Positions 22,682 to 31,150 of a stretch of DNA of 64,000 nucleotides are shown here, in pieces; position 1 is the first letter of the stretch; each line of letters opens with the position of its first letter. A program made the position numbers and the translations under genes. The notes beneath the pieces were generated by a model. That model ran no database searches. It was not told where the DNA came from and was given only the letters and a program-made list of their open reading frames with translations. The stretch comes from Cytobacillus oceanisediminis 2691 (GTDB taxonomy: Bacteria > Bacillota > Bacilli > Bacillales > Cytobacillaceae). The DNA lies in assembly GCF_000294775.2 (NCBI RefSeq), contig NZ_CP015506.1, positions 1,091,501 through 1,155,500 on the forward strand, given 5' to 3'.

Positions 22682-23743
22682 ATGACTAATAAAGTTTTCA
22701 TGGTATTGGCGTTTGCAGGTGTGCCCCTGTCTGTCATCGGAACATTGATGCACTGGTCCAATATTTTGCTGTTTGTGATCTACTGCATCACCATTATCGC
22801 ATTGGCCAGCTATATGGGAAGGGCGACAGAAAGCCTTGCCATAGTAACCGGCCCCCGAATTGGAGGGCTGCTGAATGCCACCTTTGGAAATGCGGTTGAA
22901 CTGATCATTTCGATTTTTGCTTTAAAGGTCGGCCTGATTAGTGTTGTTCTTGCCTCACTGACAGGGTCCGTATTGGGAAATTTACTGTTAGTGGCCGGCC
23001 TTTCATTTTTCGTTGGAGGAGTTAAATACAAGACCCAGTCCTTTAATGTATATGATGCACGTCATAACTCAGGACTTCTGATGTTTGCCGTCATTGTGGC
23101 TTTTGTGATTCCTGAAGTTTTTTCAATGACCATGGATGAAGCTGAAACGATAACTTTCAGCATTGGCATCTCTGTCATATTAATAGCGCTTTATTTAGCG
23201 GCTTTGTTCTTCAAACTGGTCACTCACCGGGGCGTTTATCAATCAAAAGAGGATGACAGAAGCTCTCATGAGGAGGAAACTCCGGAGTGGAGCAAAGGAA
23301 AAGCCATTGCTGTACTTGCCATTTCGACCATTGCGGTTGCTTATGTATCAGAGAATCTGGTTCACACCTTCGAAGAAGTTGGAGAAGCGTTTGGCTGGAC
23401 GGAATTGTTTATTGGGGTGGTCATTGTGGCAATCGTGGGAAATGCGGCTGAGCATGCCTCTGCCATCATTATGGCTTATAAAAATAAAATGGATATAGCT
23501 GTTGAAATTGCTGTTGGTTCCACGCTGCAGGTTGCGATGTTTGTAGCACCTGTTCTTGTACTGCTTTCATTGCTGTTCCCGGCTGCAATGCCTCTTGTCT
23601 TTACATTGCCTGAGTTAATTGCCATGGTGACAGCGGTGCTGCTTATGATTGTCATTGGCAATGATGGGGAAACCAATTGGTTCGAAGGCGCCACTCTGCT
23701 GGCAGCTTACGTTATAATGGGAATCGGATTTTATCTTTTATAG
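22682..23743 (+). CDS. Calcium/proton exchanger (YfkE/CaxA-like)
   Basis: 353-residue cation antiporter with two homologous halves, each carrying the CaCA signature: GGLLNATFGNAVELIISIFA in the first half and GNAAEHASAIIMAYKNKMDI in the second. About 11 membrane helices and an acidic loop (KEDDRSSHEEETPEW) between the halves. It exports Ca2+ in exchange for H+. The ATG at 22682 has AAGGAG upstream; the frame is open 17 codons earlier, but without a site. It corresponds to B. subtilis YfkE/ChaA and lies in the same yfk neighbourhood. Confidence 0.94.
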   Translation: MTNKVFMVLAFAGVPLSVIGTLMHWSNILLFVIYCITIIALASYMGRATESLAIVTGPRIGGLLNATFGNAVELIISIFALKVGLISVVLASLTGSVLGNLLLVAGLSFFVGGVKYKTQSFNVYDARHNSGLLMFAVIVAFVIPEVFSMTMDEAETITFSIGISVILIALYLAALFFKLVTHRGVYQSKEDDRSSHEEETPEWSKGKAIAVLAISTIAVAYVSENLVHTFEEVGEAFGWTELFIGVVIVAIVGNAAEHASAIIMAYKNKMDIAVEIAVGSTLQVAMFVAPVLVLLSLLFPAAMPLVFTLPELIAMVTAVLLMIVIGNDGETNWFEGATLLAAYVIMGIGFYLL

Positions 23744-23756
23744 TCATGACAAAACA

Positions 23757-23796
23757 GAAAACCGGCTCTGAAAAAATCTCAGGGCCGGTTATTTAT
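23757..23796 (+). terminator. Terminator after Ca2+/H+ exchanger gene
   Basis: AACCGGC(T)CTGA pairs with TCAGGGCCGGTT around an A-rich loop, followed by ATTTAT. Confidence 0.8.
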
Positions 23797-23867
23797 ATGG
23801 GTATTTAAGTACTTTTTTAAAGGATTATGTTTTTCAGAGAATGGTTCTGTTCGCTTTCAGTCATTGA

Positions 23868-23924
23868 TCACCAACCTTTACGCTGATTTTTGACCATTAT
23901 CATGACTTGCAGAAGACTTAACAA
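23868..23924 (-). other. Possible remnant of a small holin-like toxin gene (18 codons)
   Basis: On the minus strand a strong ribosome binding site (AAAAGGAGGAG, 23935-23944) precedes TTG TTA AGT..., encoding MLSLLQVMIMVKNQRKGW and then a stop. The leader holds a small hairpin AGTGG/CCACT (23953-23971) within a GGGCAGTGG...CCCCACTACTATGT context. This leader and the L-x-V-M-I-M start recall the putative holin-like toxins of Bacillaceae, whose hydrophobic helix is normally about 30 residues. Here the helix is cut short, so it may be a decayed copy. The rest of 23797-24182 shows only A/T-rich sequence. Confidence 0.3.
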
Positions 23925-24182
23925 AAAAACGATTCTCCTCCTTTTACATAGTAGTGGGGTTGATTTCCACTGCCCTCCTTTAGTTTAGTAAGCCTATTAT
24001 AAAACATTATTAGATATTTGTAAATATTCAGATTTTTACAAAATCATTACAAATGAAATATTTTTGCTGCTGATTCCTCCTCAAATCCCTCCGTTATTTT
24101 TCACGGGACGGATAATATCCACTTTCTCCGAAAAAACTAATATCAACCTAAAAAGATTGTGACTTGAAAGGAGAAAGACATC

Positions 24183-25004
24183 ATGAAAAAATACGTAAGC
24201 ATTCTTTTTTTAGGTCTTATATTAATACTGTCATTCCATCCGGCCGCAGAAGCGCAGAAAGGGACTGAGAAATCGGCAAAACAGCCGCCGAAGGCCATTG
24301 TTGTCCCTAATTCGGTGCTGAATGTTACAAAGGAAAATACGTATCCTAATCCGGCTCAGGATATGCCGACACTCCAGCCGAGTGAATTAACCCAGCAGCT
24401 CATTGATTCATCCAAGGTTAAAATCGAAAATCCGGATCTCATTCGGATGCTGAATGAAACCTCTGTGAGCAGCACTCCGTTCGCACTTGGATACAGGGCC
24501 ATCGTCTATCTCGGTCAGTGGCCGCTTAATTATGAGTCTGCTGAAACCTCCCCTAATTGGGAATATCAGAGGATTAACACGAATTATTTCGACAACCGCG
24601 GCGGCAAGGCCCCATACCAGATTCATTATGTTCAGGAAGCCCAAAAGGTTGTCCGTGGAGGTCTGACTGCCAAGGTTCCCAATGCCGAGGATGTAAAAAA
24701 GATGATGCTTCTCAAAGCCATGGAGAAATCCGGTCTGCCTCTTGCTTTTGAAACGATTGTTGGAGCAGGCACCAAAAAAGATCATATCTATAACATTCCG
24801 CCCAAAAGATTAGGGTATCTATACGGCTATGCTCCCGCAATCAATGAAAAGGGGAAAGTAACGTATGGAGAAGTGTATTTGATGCTGAAAGGCAGCAAGA
24901 AAATGATTGTCATTAAAAATGTCACTTCACAGGGAATAGGTGCCTGGATTCCGATTCAGGATCATGTGACGTTTGGGTTTCTTGTTTCGGAAAGGCCTAG
25001 ATAA
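24183..25004 (+). CDS. yfkD: YfkD-like secreted protein
   Basis: 273 residues with a signal peptide (MKKYVSILFLGLILILSFHP, cut after AEAQ) and a conserved extracytoplasmic part (ALGYRAIVYLGQWPLNYESAET, NYFDNRGG, YNIPPKRLGYLYGYAP). This matches the YfkD family of Bacillus, whose function is unknown. Ribosome binding site AAAGGAG before the ATG. Converges with yfkAB as in the B. subtilis yfk cluster. Confidence 0.9.
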   Translation: MKKYVSILFLGLILILSFHPAAEAQKGTEKSAKQPPKAIVVPNSVLNVTKENTYPNPAQDMPTLQPSELTQQLIDSSKVKIENPDLIRMLNETSVSSTPFALGYRAIVYLGQWPLNYESAETSPNWEYQRINTNYFDNRGGKAPYQIHYVQEAQKVVRGGLTAKVPNAEDVKKMMLLKAMEKSGLPLAFETIVGAGTKKDHIYNIPPKRLGYLYGYAPAINEKGKVTYGEVYLMLKGSKKMIVIKNVTSQGIGAWIPIQDHVTFGFLVSERPR

Positions 25005-25008
25005 TAAA

Positions 25009-25036
25009 AAAGCCAGCCTGACATATAGGCTGGCTT
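25009..25036. terminator. Bidirectional terminator between yfkD and yfkAB
   Basis: AAGCCAGCCT and AGGCTGGCTT around a seven-base loop, with A run on the left and T residues on the right, serving both convergent genes. Confidence 0.88.
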
Positions 25037-25042
25037 AATCTA

Positions 25043-26158
25043 TTAGATATTCGAACGTCTTCTTTTGAAATCTGTTTCTTTATAGTAGCTGTTCTTTACA
25101 AGAACGTTAGGGCCAAGGCATCTAACCCCCGCACAATGACAGTTCAGAGAATCAGCGAGTTCTGTTTTGCTCCACTTTTGATAAATATCCTCAAGCTGAT
25201 CTGTTTGGATATTTCCCAGCGGCGGTGTATCGCCAAAGTCAGTGACAATGACATCGCCGGTGAAAATATTTATATTCAGCCGTGATCTTCCGTCAGGGTC
25301 ATTCCGGACGGTTACATTATTTGATGAATGCAGTCTTCTTAAAAGATCCAGGTCTTCTTTATTGCTGCTGCAGGCATAAAAGGGCAGGGTGCCAAACAGC
25401 ATCCATGTATTCTCATCCCGGATATCCAGCAGATGATGGATGGCTGATCTCATTTCTTCAAGAGTTAAAGTTTCTAATGATGAGGCGAAGTCTGATGGAT
25501 ACATTGGATGGACCTCATGGCGCTGACAGTTCATTTCTTCTATAATCTGTTTATGAATTTTTTCAAGATAAGGCAATGTCCGTTTGTTGAGCATTGTTTC
25601 AGCAGAAACCATTACCCCCGCTTTCACGAGCTCCCTGCTGTTTTCAATCATCCTGTAAAAGAGCCGCTGACGCTGCTCTATCGTCGGCTTTCGCTCCATC
25701 ATCGCAAAGCCGCCTTCGATAAAGTCCTCCTCAGTTCCCCAGTTATGAGAAATATGAAGGACATCCAAATATGGAATGATTTCTTCATAACGGGCTAACT
25801 CCAGTGTCAGATTAGAATTAATCTGTGTTCTGACCCCTCTTTCGTGCGCATAGCGAAGCAGCGGCGCAACATAATTTTTAACCGATTTTTTTGAAAGCAT
25901 CGGCTCCCCGCCGGTGATGCTCAGTGAGCTTAAATGAGAAACTTCATCCAGCCTCTTAAGCATCAAGTCAATGGGCAGGGCATCGGGGTCCCTGGGCTGA
26001 AGTGTATAGCCGACAGCGCAGTGTTCACAGCGCATGTTGCATAATACAGTGGTTGTGAATTCAATATTTGAAAGCACCAATTTTCCGTGCTGATCGATAT
26101 CGGAATAAGCTTCCCATGGATCATTTTCCGGTGTGATAGGTGAAAGTTGTGTTTTCAT
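25043..26158 (-). CDS. yfkAB: Radical SAM/CxCxxxxC motif protein YfkAB
   Basis: 371-residue radical SAM enzyme. The [4Fe-4S]-SAM motif is CNMRCEHC (about 41-48), followed by SITGGEPML, the SAM-binding GGE motif. Near the C-terminus it carries the extra cysteine cluster CHCAGVRC, the CxCxxxxC pattern that names this family and probably binds a second cluster. Reaction unknown. In B. subtilis 168 the gene was first described as two pieces (yfkA, yfkB); here it is whole. Confidence 0.93.
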   Translation of the reverse strand: MKTQLSPITPENDPWEAYSDIDQHGKLVLSNIEFTTTVLCNMRCEHCAVGYTLQPRDPDALPIDLMLKRLDEVSHLSSLSITGGEPMLSKKSVKNYVAPLLRYAHERGVRTQINSNLTLELARYEEIIPYLDVLHISHNWGTEEDFIEGGFAMMERKPTIEQRQRLFYRMIENSRELVKAGVMVSAETMLNKRTLPYLEKIHKQIIEEMNCQRHEVHPMYPSDFASSLETLTLEEMRSAIHHLLDIRDENTWMLFGTLPFYACSSNKEDLDLLRRLHSSNNVTVRNDPDGRSRLNINIFTGDVIVTDFGDTPPLGNIQTDQLEDIYQKWSKTELADSLNCHCAGVRCLGPNVLVKNSYYKETDFKRRRSNI

Positions 26159-26251
26159 ATGTATCTCCTTTTAAATCTAAGTCCTTTGTCATTATTTAAT
26201 CTTTCATATCCCATGTCAATCGATAGTTTGGACTAAAAATGATATAAAAAC

Positions 26252-26276
26252 GTTTAATTTCTCCTCATGCGGGAAT
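26252..26276 (+). promoter_or_regulatory. Sigma-B promoter for the second ytxH-type gene
   Basis: GTTTAA (26252-26257), 13 bases, GGGAAT (26271-26276): a near-perfect sigma-B promoter, about 50 bases upstream of the start codon. Confidence 0.78.
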
Positions 26277-26327
26277 TAACTCAATAACAAACGCGAAACA
26301 CTTTTTAACTTAAGAGGAGGATTTAAC

Positions 26328-26957
26328 ATGGAACAGAATAACACTTATAATACAACAAACACAACAACTGCTTTAAGATCAGATTATGGACAGGATATGA
26401 ATTATGACCATGATAACGGATCAAACAGCAAGCTGATGAAAGGGATTGTCATTGGCGGTATTATTGGCGGGGCTTTAGCAATGCTGGATAGTACAACAAG
26501 AACAAAAGTAAAAACGAAAGCGATGGATCTAAAGGATTCTTCTGCAAATCTTATTTCTGAAGTGAAAGAAAATCCTGGTGATGTAAAGGATAATATGATT
26601 AACCAGTTTAAGAGTGCTTCCAATACTCTTAAAGAGGCCATTAAAGATGCCCAGAGTTTGTACCAGCGTGTCAACGAAGATGTTTTCGGCAACATGGATA
26701 TGGTAAAAGAAGTGTCTAATGAAGCCATGTCAACAGCAAAGGAAGCAAAAAGCGAGCTGGCTGATATCGGGTCAAAAGTAAAGGAAGCAGGTTCAGAATT
26801 AATGGAAAGCCCTGTTGAGAACGGTGGAAATTCCACTGGCTCGAACAACCAGGCAGCAAGTTCAGTGAGCAGTTCAGAAACTGCTTTCCCGGTAGAGCGT
26901 GGAGAAAGTGCTGTCACCTATAGTCCTGAGACTCAAAAGAACAGCAATAACCTTTAA
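26328..26957 (+). CDS. YtxH-domain stress protein, long form
   Basis: 209 residues. A polar Asn/Thr-rich N-terminus leads to the YtxH hydrophobic patch (LMKGIVIGGIIGGALAMLDS), then a long amphipathic helical region (about 70-160) and a Ser/Asn-rich tail. Related to the product at 15042-15422 (GGALxLLDxxTR in both). Strong ribosome binding site AGAGGAGG. The sigma-B promoter makes it a general stress gene. Role unknown. Confidence 0.83.
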   Translation: MEQNNTYNTTNTTTALRSDYGQDMNYDHDNGSNSKLMKGIVIGGIIGGALAMLDSTTRTKVKTKAMDLKDSSANLISEVKENPGDVKDNMINQFKSASNTLKEAIKDAQSLYQRVNEDVFGNMDMVKEVSNEAMSTAKEAKSELADIGSKVKEAGSELMESPVENGGNSTGSNNQAASSVSSSETAFPVERGESAVTYSPETQKNSNNL

Positions 26958-26970
26958 TTAATAATATAAA

Positions 26971-27004
26971 ATTTCCTCTGCTCTTATGAGTGGAGGATTT
27001 TTTA
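26971..27004 (+). terminator. Terminator after ytxH-type gene
   Basis: TCCTCTGCTC-ttat-GAGTGGAGGA forms a ten-pair stem (two G-U) followed by TTTTTTATT. Confidence 0.9.
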
Positions 27005-27097
27005 TTGGTTCTGTTTCCTAATGATGGTTGTTTTATATATACACGGAGGGGGTAACCCTTAACTATAGGTATAGGACTTTTTTTGGAGGTTACATTT

Positions 27098-28799
27098 ATG
27101 GGTTATAGACGAGGGAAATCATTATCAAAGGATATGGAAAAACAATCTTACGAAAGAGAAACAGCTGTTGGAACTGCAGGGATGGTAGTCAGTCCTCATT
27201 CAGTTGCCACAGATATAGGTGAAAAAATACTGCGGGAGGGCGGCAATGCAGTAGATGCTGCAGCTGCCATCCAATTTGCATTAAATGTAGTAGAACCAAT
27301 GATGACAGGCATTGGCGGAAGCGGATTTTTAATGGTTTACGACAATAAAAAGAAAGATGTAAAAATATATGATGGACACACAAGGGCGCCAAAAGGTGTG
27401 CATCCGGAAATGTTCCTCGATGACAATGGGGAAGTAATCGATTTTCGCAAACGCTCTACGCATGGAACAGCAGTAGGAATCCCGGGAATATTAAAAGCTA
27501 TGGATTCAGCTGTAAAGGATCACGGTTCAAAGTCATTAGCCGATCTGATTCAGCCGGCAATAGAAGCCGCAGAAAGCGGCATTGAAGTGAACTGGGTAAT
27601 GGAGGAAGCTCTTCAGAACTTTCATTACAGGCTGGGTGAGGAAGCCAAAGCTTTTTATTTTCCGGAAGGCAAATCTCTAAAGGAAGGTGACAGACTTGTC
27701 AAGGATCATTTAGCCAAGACATTCAGGATCCTGCAAAAAGAAGGAATAGCCTCCTTTTATGAAGGAGAGATAGCTGAAGCCATCGTAGAAACGTTAAAAG
27801 AACGGCTTTATGACGCTTCAGGACCTGAAAAATTACCGGCTTACCATTGATGAGCCGATATGGGGCGAGTATAAAGGCTATAAGATCGCTTCGTCCGCTC
27901 CTCCCAGTGCAGGCGGGGTAACCGTTATCCAAATTCTTAAAATGCTGGAGAAGTTTGATTTAAGCCAATATGACGCAAAGTCCTGGGAAAAGTATTATCT
28001 GATAACCGAAGCTATGCGTTTGGCTTTTGCGGACAAAGTTGCCTATTCAGGGGATCCGGAATTTTCTGATCTCCCTATTGAAGGCCTGCTACATGATGAT
28101 TATATTGCTGAAAGGGTAAAGGCTATAAATTTTAAAAGGAGAAATGATGCAATAGATTTTGGAAACCCCTGGAAATATCAAGGAGGCGAACCAAAGCAGA
28201 TTATTCGCCAGCCGGATGACTTAGAGAAAAGTGAAACAACTCATTTCACGGTTATTGACCAATGGGGCAATATTGCCGCATGTACATCAACCGTTGAGCA
28301 TCCATTTGGGTCAGGGATTATAGTAAAGGGCTACGGATTTTTATTAAACAATGAACTTACAGACTTTGATGCCAACCCTGGCGGAATCAATGAACCAAAA
28401 CCGGACAAAAGGCCGGTCAGCTGCAAAAGCCCGACGATCTTATTTAAGGATGACCAGCCCGTTCTAACTCTTGGTTCTCCAGGCGGACCGACCATTATTG
28501 GCTCGGTTTTTCAGACGATCGTGAATATCATTGACCATAAAATGAATCTAAAGGAAGCTATTGAAGAGCCCCGGATCTTTGCCACAACAGGCCCGCTTAT
28601 TGAATGGGAGCCGGGAATAAGCATGGAATCCAAAGGCGAAATGGAGTCAAGCGGATTTGAATTTGGAGATAAGCCAAGCCGAATCGGAAATGTTCAGGCC
28701 ATTCAGATTGACCGGGAGAAGGGCCGTCTATATGGTGCGGCTGACTCCAGCCGTGAAGGAAAGGCAGCCGGAATTACAGAGGAGCAATTAAAAAGCTGA
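27098..28799 (+). pseudogene. Gamma-glutamyltransferase, frameshifted
   Basis: N-terminal nucleophile hydrolase that transfers or hydrolyses the gamma-glutamyl group of glutathione. The first frame (27098-27850) holds the N-terminal part (SPHSVATDIGEKILREGGNA, GIGGSGFLMVY). Near 27805 the reading continues in the +1 frame (MTLQDLKNYRLTIDEPIWGE) to the end at 28799. The autocleavage/nucleophile Thr lies in SETTHFTVIDQWGN, and the glycine loop is LGSPGGPTIIG. Without the shift the protein would be a normal 560-570 residues. There is no signal peptide, as in YwrD-like cytoplasmic members. One extra base (or two missing) explains the break; sequencing error is possible. Confidence 0.85.
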
Positions 28800-28822
28800 T
28801 GCCGCCTGGCATCAGCTTTTCT
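28791..28822. terminator. Terminator at the end of the ggt and DUF421 genes
   Basis: AAAAGCTGATGCC-gcct-GGCATCAGCTTTTC. The stem overlaps both the ggt stop (plus) and the DUF421 stop (minus) and can serve both directions. Confidence 0.85.
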
Positions 28823-29315
28823 TTGGATCAATATCAGATAGTGTGCTCGTTTTGCTGTTTGAGCTGCTCCTTTTAATGACTAACATACTGCCGTTAGTCT
28901 CGAATACAACTGCTTCCACATCTTCCATTGAGGAAAACCCATTGGAACGAATAGCCTGCATAATTACTGATTTCAAAACCCTGTTTTTATATAAGGCTGA
29001 CTCTATGAATTGACCTTGATAATAAAGCAGGTCAGGACTTGCTTTATTGAATGTGGCTGAATGAAGAGAAAGCCAGGCTACTATATAGGCCGATCAAAAG
29101 TGCATATGCGGTCAGACCCTCTGCAAGTGATACCTGTTTGTTAAGGAAAATAGTCGCCAGGGTAGACCCAAGGGCAACTCTTACCACTAAATTAAATGCA
29201 TTCATTTTTGTTAAAGTACGTTTTCCCGATAGTCTCAGGAACAGAATCAGAAAAATATAGCTTATAGCTCCATTTGAAAGAACTCTCCATAAATCTTGTC
29301 AGCTGGAAAAAACAT
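28812..29315 (-). pseudogene. DUF421 (YetF-like) membrane protein, multiply frameshifted
   Basis: The minus strand from an ATG at 29315 (AAGGGAG upstream) reads MFFPADKIYGEF in one frame. It then continues SYIFLILFLRLSGKRTLTKM and NAFNLVVRVALGSTLATIFL in a second frame. A third frame gives WLSLHSATFNK, SPDLLYYQGQFIESALYKNR and SSMEDVEAVVFETNGSML, ending at the TGA at 28812-28814. The order and motifs (SGKRTLTKMN, LLYYQGQF, FETNGS) are those of DUF421/YetF proteins (membrane helices plus cytosolic domain). At least two frameshifts make this a decayed gene, next to the damaged ggt. Confidence 0.82.
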
Positions 29316-29491
29316 GATTGACTCCCTTATATATGGCTTTCATTCCTTTTATAGGAAGACAATAAACGGACGATTTTTATCTCCATTCATGTTGCAGGGA
29401 GGCAATTGAAGGGTATATTAAATAAAAATACTTATTTGCTGAAATAACTAATTTCATGTAGGATGTAATCGAGACGAAAGGAGAGAACGTT

Positions 29492-29674
29492 TTGGGCAGT
29501 CCGATTCAAGATAAGAATTCACAGGTTACTTTTCTAAAACAGCGCTTAAATATGTTCCTGGACGTACTGGAAGCTATTGAGCCGGAAGACACCGAAATCG
29601 AAGACATCGACCGTTTAATTGCTATGATCGATGACCTCGAATCCAAATGCCGTGAATTTAATAACCGCGATTAA
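29492..29674 (+). CDS. SE1561 family small protein
   Basis: 60 residues, acidic, mostly helical (LKQRLNMFLDVLEAIEPEDT, IDRLIAMIDDLESKCREF). It resembles the SE1561 family of Firmicutes, function unknown. Start is TTG with AAAGGAGAG ten bases upstream. An insertion sequence lies directly downstream and may have cut off further cotranscribed sequence. Confidence 0.72.
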   Translation: MGSPIQDKNSQVTFLKQRLNMFLDVLEAIEPEDTEIEDIDRLIAMIDDLESKCREFNNRD

Positions 29675-29728
29675 AACAGGAGCCTGATGCACATAACCCT
29701 GTCAAGTAGACATTGAAAAAAGAGTATA

Positions 29729-30598
29729 CTAAGCTGCGGCCTTTTCTCGATATTCTATCGGGGAAAGGTCGTTTAATTTACTTTGAAAACGGTCTTGATT
29801 GTAAAAATGTATATAATCCTGAATTGCTACGTAAGCTTCTTCCATTGTTTTGGGACGTACTAAATAAACTTTCTCCGTCTTTAAATGAGAAAAGAAACAC
29901 TCTATACAAGCATTATCATGACAGTTTCCTCTTCTTGAATGGCTGCCTATAACTTGGAGGTCCTCCTTCACTTGTTTTTCGTATGCTTTGGTTGTATATT
30001 GAAACCCCTGATCTGAGTGGATTAAAGCATTTTTTGCGAACTGCTTGCCTTCTAGCTGTTTTATAGTATCTATGACTAACTTAAGATCGTTCCTTTCAGA
30101 TAACTGCCATGAAACAATTTCATTGTTATATAAGTCTAAAACAGCTGACAGATAGACAAACTCATCCCCAACTCGGATGTAAGTAATATCTGTGACGAGT
30201 TTTTCATACGGTTTTTCAGCAAAGAACTCCCGATTTAAGACATTGGGAAATAAAACGGATCCTTTTCGTCCATAGAATGGACGTTTCTTGCGAATGACAG
30301 AACGAATACCTAATTCCCTCATTAATCTTCTGACCCGTTTATGATTAGCTACAATTCCCTCCCGGGAAAGAGCCCTTGTCATTCGTTTATATCCGTAGTA
30401 AGGATGCATTTTGTGGATGGCTAAGATATGCTCTTTTACTAAAATATTCTCCTCAAGACGGATTCTTCGTATAGGATTTGTATTGCGCCACTTGTAATAT
30501 CCTGCTTTTGAAACTTCCCCAATTTTCAGTAGCCACGCAAGGGGATACTTTTCCCTTAAATTATCAATAATTTGAAATCGATCTGCTTTTAGGACCAT
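29729..30598 (-). CDS. IS3-family transposase OrfB
   Basis: Catalytic part of the transposase, 289 residues. It has the HTH_21-type region (HPYYGYKRMTRALSREGI) and the rve/DDE integrase core: first Asp in LVTDITYIRVGDEF, second Asp in ALIHSDQGFQYTT, Glu in NCHDNACIECFFSHLKTE, giving an intact DDE triad. It overlaps orfA by ten bases in the -1 frame. The full enzyme is probably an OrfAB fusion made by frameshifting at AAAAAAG (30625-30631, minus strand). Confidence 0.95.
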   Translation of the reverse strand: MVLKADRFQIIDNLREKYPLAWLLKIGEVSKAGYYKWRNTNPIRRIRLEENILVKEHILAIHKMHPYYGYKRMTRALSREGIVANHKRVRRLMRELGIRSVIRKKRPFYGRKGSVLFPNVLNREFFAEKPYEKLVTDITYIRVGDEFVYLSAVLDLYNNEIVSWQLSERNDLKLVIDTIKQLEGKQFAKNALIHSDQGFQYTTKAYEKQVKEDLQVIGSHSRRGNCHDNACIECFFSHLKTEKVYLVRPKTMEEAYVAIQDYIHFYNQDRFQSKLNDLSPIEYREKAAA

Positions 30599-30891
30599 TC
30601 CTTCCCATGTAGATTTGGATTGCGCTTTTTTAAGTATTCCACCTGCGCTTTCAGATAGGCATTCTCTTCTTCCAAATTATTAAAGTTTTTCTTATTCCAA
30701 TGCCCACGCTGGTCATCAAATGATTCTCCGTTTCGTACTTTTTTAACCCAATTTGCAATTTGGGCATCACTTTTAATACCAAAATGTTCTCGAAGCTGTT
30801 TATAAGACCATTTCTCCTCCAACTTCAAACGAACAACTTCTCGCTTAAACCCCTCTGTATAGGTTTTAAAGGTTTGTCCTTTTTTGGCCAT
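30589..30891 (-). CDS. IS3-family transposase OrfA
   Basis: 100-residue N-terminal part with helix-turn-helix (KREVVRLKLEEKWSYKQLRE, then DAQIANWVKKV) and a leucine-zipper-like end (LEEENAYLKAQVEYLKKR). Near the end the codons TTA AAA AAG contain the A-AAA-AAG slippery heptamer used by IS3 elements. The orfB frame is open across this site. Confidence 0.93.
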   Translation of the reverse strand: MAKKGQTFKTYTEGFKREVVRLKLEEKWSYKQLREHFGIKSDAQIANWVKKVRNGESFDDQRGHWNKKNFNNLEEENAYLKAQVEYLKKRNPNLHGKEWS

Positions 30892-31070
30892 AGAAAAAAC
30901 CCCTCCAAGTAGACTAGTAAGAACATCATATCATGTTCTCTTTTTTTACTGTCTACCTGAAGGGGATAATAACATGAGGGCTCTTTTTTTATGGAAATTG
31001 CTTTGGAAATTCCCTCTTTCATCCTGTAAACGATTGCAACCTTTGTCTTTAAATACGCATCAGATAGGAG

Positions 31071-31089
31071 TATAATGATTACGATTAAT
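31071..31089. promoter_or_regulatory. Fur/PerR-like box over the fumA -10 element
   Basis: TATAATGATTACGATTAAT agrees with the 19-base Fur box (GATAATGATTATCATTATC) at 14 positions, and its left part also fits a PerR box. The first six bases are a good -10 element, so a bound repressor would block initiation. The downstream product is an Fe-S enzyme, which makes iron or peroxide control sensible. Not tested. Confidence 0.4.
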
Positions 31090-31150
31090 AATTGTAATTT
31101 TCATAAAAGATATGAGCTATATAGGGAACAAAGGGAAGGGGACTAAAGCA

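Larger units (their letters stand above)
29702..30960 (-). mobile_element. IS3-family (IS150 group) insertion sequence
   Basis: About 1.26 kb bounded by imperfect 23-bp inverted repeats: 29702-29724 (TCAAGTAGACATTGAAAAAA then GAG) and the complement of 30938-30960 (TCAGGTAGACAGTAAAAAAA then GAG), 20 of 23 identical. It contains orfA and orfB with a -1 frameshift site. I see no clear short direct repeat outside the ends, so the copy may be old or the ends may extend by one or two bases. Confidence 0.9.

Noticed and set aside
26402..26917. 171-codon minus-strand frame
   Set aside because: Mirror of the long YtxH-domain gene, whose sequence bias leaves the antisense open.
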